This document shows positions 1 to 8,331 of a stretch of DNA of 29,283 bases, one piece after another. The position numbers were made by a program, and so were the translations under genes. Numbering within the stretch: position 1 is the stretch's first letter; each line of letters opens with the position of its first letter. Origin of the DNA: Cudoniella acicularis (Eukaryota; Ascomycota; Leotiomycetes; Helotiales; Helotiaceae); contig JAAMPI010000652.1 of NCBI GenBank assembly GCA_013054445.1, forward strand, positions 1 to 29,283, in the 5' to 3' direction. A model generated the notes under the pieces. It saw only the letters and a program-made list of their open reading frames with translations. It searched no databases and was not told where the DNA came from.

Positions 1-75
1 GAGGAGTAAAGAGGATTAGGGAGAGGACTTGGGTACGGCCTTTGTTAAACTGGGACCTGATCCCCAATGTCACCC

Positions 76-356
76 GGGGAGCTCTTACACAGTCTATTAG
101 TATAGCTGGTAAGTACGCTAATTGTCTTCGGGCAATTAGAAAGGCAGGTTCGACTCCTGTATACACTGTGTATAAGGGCTCCCCTCAGAATATATAGGAT
201 ACAACCATACTTGGAAGTGTTCTACCTTTGGGTAGAATCATGTACAACTATAGACGGCTGCCCTGTGCCATAGTTCCAGGGATTGAGGCCCCTGGCCGTC
301 CTACGATAGTCTTTGGCTTATACAGGACGTAAATGGATAAATCAATCAATTAATCA
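76..356 (+). mobile_element. SINE-like retroelement, tRNA-derived head
   Basis: A tRNA-like head carries an RNA polymerase III A box at 98-109 (TAGTATAGCTGG) and a perfect B box at 147-157 (GGTTCGACTCC), 37 nt apart. A 7-bp acceptor-like stem pairs 87-93 (ACACAGT) with 165-171 (ACTGTGT). A stem at 119-140 is closed by a TTCG loop where the anticodon arm should be, so this is not a functional tRNA. The body carries a GC hairpin at 253-300, and the element ends in a simple ATCA/ATTA-rich tail at about 333-356, as in LINE-mobilised SINEs. The extent is uncertain: the 5' edge may lie upstream of 76, and I could not find a target-site duplication. The orientation follows the A-to-B box order. Confidence 0.6.
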
Positions 357-749
357 ATCAAGCCACTGGACTGCAGTGATACCCGAAATAGTACAGTACA
401 TGGAAAATGATTGGTCCGAGGATGGATATAAAAAGACAAGACATCGTTGAGCTATTTCAGCCTTGCTGAAACGAAAAGCAATACCAACTCAGACAAGTAA
501 TTTTTGATTGGGTGTCTTGTGAATTGTGGTTTCTTCTTTCTCTGAGGCTCTAACCGTCATGATGCGTCATGAGAGCGTTTCGTGGGCTCTCCACGTTTCA
601 CCATATTCCTATCCCAAGGACTCGGAAAGTTTCACACCTCATGCTCGTCACCTCCTGAAGCTTTTCACCATCGATCTGATCTTCTCGCCATCAATGCCAT
701 CCCTGAATTCGCGTTTTTGCTCGTCGAATTTGGATTTTTTAACAGGATA
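357..749. other. Gene-free stretch, 3' flank of cyclophilin
   Basis: No supported gene. The small open frames here have no recognisable content. The region near 700-749 is probably the 3' UTR of the cyclophilin gene on the minus strand. Confidence 0.5.
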
Positions 750-1604
750 CTACATCTCCCCGCACTGACTGATGACCATGTCTAAATTTGGTACGTCCTT
801 CCCTCGATAGCCAGTCTTGGTGTTTTCCATTTTGCGTACGACATCCATACCGTCAACTACTTTGCCGAATACGACGTGCTTTCCGTCGAGGAAGGGAGTG
901 GGGACTGTAGTGATGAAGAATTGGGAGCCATTGCCGTTGGGACCAGCGTTCTGTGTTCCAGTTAGAATTCTCAAATACTTAATAAACTTGAACAAAAACT
1001 TACAGCCATAGAAAGAAGACCTGGCTCGGAATGCTTAATCTTGAAGTTTTCGTCATCGAAAGTCTTCATGCCGTAAATACATGTTGACCCCGTGCCATCT
1101 CCATTTATGAAATCGCCTCCTTGACACATGAAGTCCTTGATCTACAAAATAAAAGAAAATCCGATGTCAGCCCTCTCAAACAAATGACGCGGAACACAAG
1201 CCCACGAGGCGGGGATCATACAACTCGGTGAAACTTGCTTCCTTTGTAGCCTTGTGGGCGACCGAGGTGGTTCTTTGTCTCGCCGGTACAGAACTGGCGG
1301 AAGTTCTCCGCAGTCCTAGGGACGACATCGGCGAAGAGCTCGAATTTGATTCTTCCGAGTGGCTCTCCTGAGGACAATCTGTCAGCGCTGAAACGGAGGA
1401 CGTTTGAAAATGTCCAAAATGACAGCGTCACGTGACTGATAGGAAAATCCTGAAATGGAGAAGATGAGGCTTGTAACATACCTCCGAGAGTGACATCGAA
1501 GAAAACACTGCATAATAAGTCAGACAATAATCATCCCGTGACTGTTTGCACCCGGGGGAAACTCACAGCGGATTTCCCGATGCGGGGAGCTGCGTGGGAG
1601 GCAT
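750..1604 (-). CDS. cyp3: Cyclophilin H-type peptidyl-prolyl isomerase
   Basis: Five exons on the minus strand: 1604-1567, 1507-1482, 1367-1222, 1141-1004 and 950-750, giving 182 aa. The protein is a single cyclophilin domain with a short N-terminus ([18 protein letters not shown]). Visible family blocks are [54 protein letters not shown] and the C-terminal VVISQCGEM. The short N-terminus and the ISQCGEM end match PPIH/Cyp3, a U4/U6 snRNP-associated isomerase that acts in the nucleus on prolyl bonds. There is no signal or mitochondrial peptide. The Trp that normally precedes LDGKHVVFG is Phe here ([11 protein letters not shown]). All four introns are GT-AG with lengths of 53-114 nt. The start was chosen because the first exon joins in phase to the conserved VFFDV. 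Confidence 0.93.
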
Positions 1605-1795
1605 CCTGTATGGGTGTCGTGGAACGGTTTCGTGCCTCCTAACTCTTTGAGCCGCCTCGAGATTTAGATCTCGGCTCGGCTTTGGCGCGGGAGTGGATTG
1701 ATCCGGGAAGCCCCGAAGAGTGCTAAAAACAGTTCGGGTATTCGGCCTCTGCCGGACAGTAAGCTTTAGACAATTGACACTAGACTCGATGGAGG

Positions 1796-1832
1796 GTGGC
1801 TCGAGAGTGGCTCGAGAGTGGCTCGAAAGTGG
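1796..1832 (+). repeat. Tandem 11-bp repeat, three copies
   Basis: GTGGCTCGAGA occurs at 1796-1806 and 1807-1817, followed by GTGGCTCGAAA at 1818-1828 and a partial GTGG. It lies about 190 bp upstream of the cyclophilin start. XhoI-like CTCGAG cores recur; possible protein-binding array, function unknown. Confidence 0.85.
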
Positions 1833-2812
1833 TCGGTGGTTGATGACGCCGACAGTTTTTCCTGCCGCGGGCAAATAAGATGCCGGGATGGGCGATATGG
1901 GAGCGGATAGGGAAGGACGGAGTTACGTGTGAGCTTGTGATGCTCTTGCATCGCAGATTTAGATAAGCGCTTGAGGATCGACAGCTAGGTTCAATATGGA
2001 CGTGGGCAAAAGTTGCAGGTGGGGTCGGAAGGAGGCAAGCACACTGCCAGTAACATGATGCTGGCATATGATAGGTGGGCTGGAAACGCTGGTGAAAAGA
2101 GGAGAAAGCTTGATTCTTGTGTAACTTTCAGGACATGCGGTCCCTTGAACACGAACTGCAGGCTTTTTCATCCAGCAGCGGGACAGAAACAGTGGTTGGT
2201 GGCCTCCGGGATTTTGATTCATCTCAGATTCAGGTTGTAGAAAACAAAGACCACCACTTTGTGCGACTTGATTATTACTAGCCGCATGAATCAAATGATG
2301 ACGTTTGGGTAAATCTGACTTCCTGCTCGGACAGTGAAAAATGAGAGGATGAGGGCGCATGAAGACGCGCAGTGCGTAGGGCACTTCAAACGGATCCTAT
2401 TAAACTCAACTTGGGGTTTGGCACAGTCCCACCCTGTGATTTACGGAATCCATAGTGTTTGTCTGTTACTTATATGCAGGAGAATTCATCTGGTGGCCGC
2501 AGATCCAGTGAGGGTGTGGATAGGCGCATCGTTCGCAAATCAGAGGCTGGATTTCTAGAGGGGCTGGCTGCTGCAACGGCTCCTCCTTTGTCATACAGCA
2601 CAAAGAGACACAACAGGATGGAGTGATGCCATCTCGAGGTCCAGGTCGTCGGCTCCTTCTACAGCGGCTATGGCCATCTTCTAGAGTTTTGAGTCCTCGG
2701 TGTCGGGGGGAATGCGTGCGCTGCGCGAAGGACTTTGTATGTTTGTGATCGTGAACTTCCTCAATCCGGATTCCGGTGATGCTCGCGAGGATTTCTTAAC
2801 GGCAATACGATA

Positions 2813-2855
2813 AGCATCCGCATCAGCATCAGCATTTAGGGTCACACACACACCC
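2813..2855 (+). repeat. Simple repeats GCATCM and CA
   Basis: A hexamer-type run (GCATCC, GCATCA, GCATCA, GCAT) is followed within 10 bp by a short CA microsatellite at about 2843-2853. Both are low-complexity DNA with no evident function. Confidence 0.7.
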
Positions 2856-3549
2856 ACCCCTGAGTCTCTGAGAGGCCCCAGCCCCAGCCCCTTGACAGTG
2901 AGGGAATCTTTTGATTCCAAGTCTGTCGCTGTGTGGCTGAGAACCAGATTGACCTTCCCCTCTCTGCCTCCTGGACCAGCCTTAAAGCAACGCTGGAACC
3001 GGGCGAGCCGGGGCCCGTTCAATCAATAACAGCAAGTCGGTCGTACTCGTAGGCCCGTGTTTGACTATTGAGGAGTGCAGTAGTGCAGGATAGCGTACTC
3101 CCTATAGTACTCCGTACCGCAGAACAAGCCGCCGCTGCAGTGTCTCCATCATGCCACCGTTGCCATCCTCACAGTGCAGACTTTTCAGTATCGTGACCAC
3201 GGTGAGAAGAATAATCGTACCACCGCCTCGTTATTCACTGCTAGTGTTCAACTGATTCTTTGCGGTGTGGACCGGCCCCTTTCTGCTGAAAACCCGCCAT
3301 TTCGATTTTGTATTTGGGCGGCTCCTCTCCAGCCTTCGCCTTCAGACTTGAGGCACGAAGATCGGCACTAAAACGCGCTGAATCGTTCTCGCTTTCAGAC
3401 AACACCCCAACCGTACTTCCGTCCTCCGTCGCCGCCACACGCACCGCACACTCTTCGATACGAAACAGCCGTCTTCATCTCTTTGTTGACTCTGCACCTC
3501 CCTCCTTCGTGATAATTACGTCCCTGTCCTCTCTCTCCACGACATACGA

Positions 3550-3585
3550 ATGTCGTTCGCACTTCTAAGCTGTCAATTCCTCTAG
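3550..3585 (+). promoter_or_regulatory. Possible uORF ahead of RING-H2 gene
   Basis: An ATG at 3550 opens an 11-codon frame (MSFALLSCQFL) with a stop at 3583-3585, 112 nt before the main ATG. It would act as a uORF only if the transcript starts upstream of it and no 5' UTR intron removes it; neither can be seen here. Confidence 0.35.
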
Positions 3586-3697
3586 AGTTGGTGCGCACGC
3601 CCATCGCACTGGTGACCCCGAGCGGCGTTGCAATCACCCATTCCTTCCTGCTTACGCCGCACACCTGCAGAAGGGTCGCTTTCGTACGCCCGTCAAA

Positions 3698-5210
3698 ATG
3701 GCCGTCGTCAACCAAGTCGTCGTTGAAGTCTTCCACCTTGTGGAAAGACATCTTCAAGATCGGAATTTAGGAGGGACCCAGACTACAGCTACCGTCGGCG
3801 ATCCGACGCAGCAAATGCAAACCACATCGACGACATCAGCATTACCAACTCCAACGATGTCGTCGACGACCGGATCCGGAGGCCCGACGAGTTCACCTCT
3901 GCTCTTCTTTGTAGCATTGGGCTTCGGTGTTGTATTTACAAATTTATGGTATGTAGCTAAACTTCATCGGTCCCCTCACTTCAGCTTATCTTCTCTGAAG
4001 GATCATCGTTGGCGTGAAGTATTGTTTTCGCTACAATGCTCGAAATCGCGCTATTCGAAATGGTGAAGAGGTGGACCCGATTAACCTTGAGAACATGCCC
4101 ACGCGACCGCACCGGAGGAGGAGGGAAAAGAAGTTGATGACAATGGATGAGGTGAATGAGCGATTCCCATTGACCAAATACAAGAACTGGGTTGCATCTC
4201 GAGCCCGAGAGGGATTGCCTACTAGTGGAGGCGTTACCGCTCCATCAAGCCGTGCTGGAAGTTTGCGAAATGTTGATGCTATCATTCCCTCATCGCCAGT
4301 TGAAACGAAACATTCCGAGAATACACGACCTGCTACTGCAAATTCTGAAGGCGAAGGAGCTGGCACCGTTTCATCTCCTCCAGCGAGCAACCTGGGAGGG
4401 AACTTTGGGGACCGCAAGAGCATGGAGGCAAGCGTTGTCGAGAAAGATACCGTAACCACCACTGTTGAAGAACACAACAATTTGGAACAGGTTCGGACCA
4501 CTGCCAGCACCGTCGACAAGCACCCAACAACTACTAGCGAGGTCGATGAAGAGGAAGAAGATGACCATATCCACACTGCTGTCCCGCCTGAGCTTCTGGC
4601 CAACCCTGGAGATTCATGTGCCATTTGTATCGACACTTTAGAGGAGGACGATGATATTAGAGGCCTGACCTGTGGACACGCTTTCCACGCGGGTTGCCTG
4701 GACCCTTGGTTGACGAGTCGTCGTGCATGCTGCCCACTCTGTAAAGCCGATTATTATACACCAAAACCTCGACCTGAGGGCGAGCCAGCAGAAAATGAAC
4801 GCTCGGGACGGAGGAGAGACCCGAGAATGAATATGCCACAAGCACCACACTCCGCCTGGACTGGTATTCGGGGTAATCCACGATTGATATTACCAGGTCG
4901 TTTCGGCACCTCTCAGTCGAACGTCGGCGATGCGTTTGGACAAGATCAAAGTCGGGGTGCAAGACGTGCTCGCAGGCAGGCAGAAGCAGACGCTCAGGCT
5001 AGTGGTGCTGTGGTCGATACTGGAACCGCGGTCAACCAAGAGGCTGTTGCACCAAGGAGTTGGAGACCTAGAATAACCAACCCATTCAGCTCGATCAGCA
5101 TGCCGGTCATGCGTCTCCCAGGCCGGAATCGGCAACAAGACGTACCTGCAGAGCAGAACGCTACGACTGAACCTTCACCTTCCCAACTTGAGGCTGGCGT
5201 TGTTCGATGA
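3698..5210 (+). CDS. Single-pass membrane RING-H2 protein, putative E3 ligase
   Basis: Two exons, 3698-3948 and 4001-5210, joined in phase 2 through a 52-nt intron, give 486 aa. The N-terminus is Ser/Thr-rich. One transmembrane helix lies at about residues 70-92 (LLFFVALGFGVVFTNLW continuing into IIVGVKY), followed by a basic stretch (RPHRRRREKK). The RING-H2 finger is at about residues 290-332: CAIC, then CGHAFHAGC, then CPLC, with the C3-H2-C3 ligand order. The long linker and the C-terminal tail are low complexity, and the tail ends Gln/Pro/Glu-rich. The architecture fits fungal membrane-anchored RING ubiquitin ligases of endomembranes; substrate and exact membrane are unknown. The start is the first ATG of the open frame and gives a continuous TM across the intron. 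Confidence 0.9.
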
Positions 5211-6728
5211 TTATTCTGTTCAACGTACTGACAGGATGAACGGCACGTTTTATTTCCCATTCATCTGAGATACCCAATACCATTAATGGCTGGAATACTC
5301 GCCTACACCCAAACTACACCTGTACAAAGATCCGCCCCTACATACACGATAAGTTGCATTGCGTCTTCACGAATTCTCACAACAACATACTCTCTCAGCA
5401 CCTGTCGATTTAGCGATTTTCCTTTTATATGCTTTTGCGTTTCATCTGGCTAGCGAAATCATTTCTCGGATATGCAACCTGATAGGGTTGAGGGTCCGGG
5501 AGTTTGGATTTAAACATTGATTGTTCCTCTATTGCACCTAAGGAAGAGTGGGTAGAGAAAATGGATGAGAGACGGAGGGATCAAATACCTGTGATGTGTA
5601 TATGCAGTGGTTGAGAAATATGGCATTTAGAGCTTACGCTGACGATCAATTTAATCAAATCGTATGGCTTTGCTCCTACAACTTCAGCAGGCTCCTTTTC
5701 GTGTATGTGAAACGGTCTGTACTCCGCCCAGGTTTTCCTGAGAGCCGAAGAGAAAAATTCCGCATTATAAAAAGTCAGGTGGAGCACTCAGTAGCACAAT
5801 AATTTACAAATTCCATATCAAGTCGTCTGTTTTCTCTCTGTAGGTAAATTTGCATTCGAGATTGAGTGGTTTTGCTCTTGCTCACTCAGCCCGGTCTCTC
5901 CTGGAGATTTTTGAAGGCTAGTTTGGGTAGTCATAGCAAGATGGTGATTCATAAATATTGTAGCTTGGATACTCACGGTGGGGAAGTTACTTGTGAGAAT
6001 GCAGTCGGGAGACTCATGGTAGGAAAATAATTCACAAATATGGCAATCCATAATATATTTTCATATTAAGAACTCTACCCCCGTCACTTTTGGCTTAATA
6101 AAGATATCGATGAGTTGATTTTGGTATTGTGATATATTATGAACATTGCCTAGCCGGGTTGAAACAAGGAGTCCGATACTAGCAAAAACCCGACCAGATA
6201 TACATCTCCTGCATACAGAGAGAAAAAAAATGGTAAGATTACACTAAAAGAAGAATTACTCGTAAACTGTGAGGCTTTTTAGACAAACCTAAGAATCCCA
6301 AACTTATAAATTCAACTGGGCCAGTATATTCTTGGAGGAAACAGTCATAATCCGTAAGACCTTTTGAAGAACTTGGAATGCTATCGTCTAGATATCAACG
6401 TTTGCATTATGACTGAATTAGTATTAATACTATAAGCTTTTGAAAATTCTCTCTTTCTATGGATATTGTACACACTCAAATCTCTCAGATACTACGAAAT
6501 AAACTGTTTTTCTCTCATGAATCCGTGAGTTTCATCTGGACATTTTGTTTAGAAGAGTCAATACTCGTGCGGAGTAATCATTAAAATTGATTTCAGAGGA
6601 GGAAGAGTTCGTCTCTTGTTATATCTTGCATAGCTAGATAGAACAAGGATCTAAGCACACAAGCTGGCATGGGAAGCATGTTTAGAGATACCATGGCCAT
6701 AGACAAGCTGCAATAACCTTATTGCATT
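5211..6728. other. AT-rich 1.5-kb intergenic region
   Basis: It lies between the 3' ends of the RING gene (plus) and the GPALPP gene (minus), so the two converge. The stretch from about 5790 to 6720 is visibly AT-rich and dense in stops in every frame. It could be decayed repeat DNA, but no element, terminal repeat or coding remnant could be recognised. Confidence 0.5.
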
Positions 6729-7821
6729 TCATAGGTAATTTCCCTTCTGAAACCGGCTACCAAAGTCCGCAGCCTTAGCCAACATATCTTTCTTTTGCAC
6801 GTGCCCGACCCTCCCTCCAAGAGCCATATCCTTTTCTCTATCAAAACCTCTTTTGCTCGGATCATCCTCTTCCTCCTTCTGCCCACCATTCTTCTCTCTC
6901 TGTGCCGCGAGGCTCTGGCCTCTATTCTTCTCGTTATATTCCCTGATCCTCCTCGCTGTCTCTAGGTCCTCCTTGCTCTCGCTCTTCACTTTCTTACTCG
7001 CCCTCGAAGAAGTAGCGGCTTCTGCCCGACCTAGCACCTCGTCTTCTAATCGTTTCCGTTTCTCTTCAGGTGTTTCCGTCCAGATAGCGCTTATACCAGT
7101 TCCATTTTCAGCAGGTGCCTTGGCGCCTTTTCCTGATGCAAATTTGCGATTCTTAAGCTTGGTAGGGTCCACGCGAGAAGACCAGTCGCTGTCACTCGGG
7201 GGAAGCAACATCCATTCGTCTCGTTGGGGCTTCGCTGGTTGTGCTTTCGCGGCAGCTAAAACTTTCTTTCTCTTGTTCTAATTCGTGCAAATATTGCCTC
7301 TCTTCTGCTGAGCCTGCGGCCGGAGGAAGAGAGGGTCCATAATCGTCTTCTGAGTCTGAGGAGGAATCGTTTGCGGGGTGTGAGGGTAGTTCGGAGAGCG
7401 GTGCTGGTGGTGGGGCGGGCCCAAGAATTCGTTTTTTGGGAGCAGGAGTGGAAGGTTTGAGAGGCGCTTTCGAGAGTGAGGGTCCGTATTCGTCTTCCGA
7501 GCTGTCGTCTACATCTAGTTGATCTGGGTTTATGGTGGGGCGTAAAGTTGGACCTGCCACTCGGGGGCGCGGTGGGCTTTGGGGTTTTGAAGGCTTAGTA
7601 GCTGGTGCTGAAGGCCCATAGCCATCATCTGAGCTATCGTCGACCTCAAGCTCATCTGGGTTCGCGGCGGGTGGTGGTGCGGGACCTAGAATGCGCTTCT
7701 CTTGCGGTTTTGAAGCGGCTTGCATTTTGTGAGGCGGAGAATGTGGACCTTCGGGATCGTCGTCGATTGAGCGTTTGCGCTTTGCAAGATGAGGGGGCAG
7801 CTCAGGGCCCACGGAAGGCAT
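6729..7821 (-). pseudogene. GPALPP/DUF3752 protein, frame broken by one base
   Basis: The reading begins with MPSVGPELPPHLAKRKRS at 7821, which carries the GP-x-LPP signature. Repeated acidic-GPS units follow (DDSSDDGYGPS, DDSSEDEYGPS, SEDDYGPS) together with two RILGPAPPPA motifs. The C-terminal half has RDEWMLLPPSDSDWSSRV, KLKNRKFASGKGA and a conserved end (DFGSRFQKGNYL), typical of GPALPP1/DUF3752. The two halves lie in different frames: the first runs on to a stop at 7192, and the second is open only below about 7281. No GT donor exists on this strand between about 7263 and 7440, so an intron cannot repair the switch. A +1 shift inside the A/G tract at 7262-7281 would. Combined length would be about 364 aa. 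Either a sequence error or a real lesion; family function is poorly known. An in-frame ATG at 7878 is a less likely start. Confidence 0.8.
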
Positions 7822-8327
7822 GGTGAAAGTTGTTAAATTTGAAGTTGTTGACGGTTGATTTGACAATCGCCTTGGCATCAAAATAGATTTCGAGCTCTCC
7901 TGCAGGTTGCAGTCGGAACCTTGCCTGATTCGCGTCAAGCTCAAAGACCTCCGATCAGGCTGTGCACGCTGCGCCGTATTTCGTAACACCTACGATTCCC
8001 TTCTTTCCTTCTATTGTTGAATATTACAATTGCGGTTCTCATCCGTTCACTGGAGAATATATTGATGATTTGCAAGCGGGACTTCTTTTGAATGCCGCGT
8101 CTTTTTGACATCTGATCGGCCCCGATTGTAAGCGAGGATCCAGCATCACCACAGCTACCATCCCTGAAGCATTCAGCTGCTTCAAATTCGTTGAAACTGG
8201 CAGAATCTTGACCTGAAAGCTTTGCCTTCATATCATTCTAATGGTGTGCTGAAACTACAGCCTTTCATGAGTCCACGGACTTCGGCGCAACGATTCGAAC
8301 CAGGAGTGGAACCATGAACCGTTCTCG
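7822..8327. other. Divergent promoter region, GPALPP gene and vps8
   Basis: A 506-bp spacer between two divergent starts. No supported gene; the minus-strand open frame here has no recognisable content. It contains a short uORF overlapping the vps8 start. Confidence 0.6.
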
Positions 8328-8331
8328 ATGA
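8314..8331 (+). promoter_or_regulatory. Five-codon uORF overlapping the vps8 start
   Basis: ATG at 8314 (context ACCATGA, purine at -3) encodes MNRSR and stops with TGA at 8329-8331, which overlaps the main ATG at 8328-8330 as ATGA. The main ATG has a weaker context (T at -3). It is relevant only if the mRNA starts upstream of 8314. Confidence 0.5.

Larger units (their letters stand above)
1605..3697. other. 2.1-kb gene-free divergent region
   Basis: This region separates the starts of the cyclophilin (minus) and RING-H2 (plus) genes. No open frame looks like a protein family. It holds an 11-bp tandem repeat near 1796, simple repeats at 2813-2855, and a pyrimidine-rich stretch from about 3380 to 3690 that is probably the promoter and 5' UTR of the RING gene. 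A transcript without coding capacity cannot be excluded. Confidence 0.6.

Noticed and set aside
87..171. Functional tRNA gene
   Set aside because: Boxes and acceptor stem are good, but the central arm is a 9-bp stem with a TTCG loop and no usable anticodon loop, and simple tail DNA follows; a SINE head fits better.
3..197. Open frame without a start codon across the SINE-like head, as if the end of an upstream gene
   Set aside because: The translated sequence has no recognisable family content and overlaps the pol III boxes and stems; openness over about 64 codons is plausible by chance.
2681..3022. 113-codon minus-strand open frame in the 2.1-kb gap
   Set aside because: It includes the CA and GCATCA simple repeats, has no family content and no plausible splice partners.
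4031..4636. 201-codon minus-strand open frame opposite the RING gene
   Set aside because: It mirrors the coding strand of a clear gene; the Ser runs are the complement of acidic and Thr-rich codons.
7941..8231. Minus-strand small gene between the GPALPP gene and vps8
   Set aside because: It occupies a divergent promoter, with no recognisable motif and no splice or start evidence.
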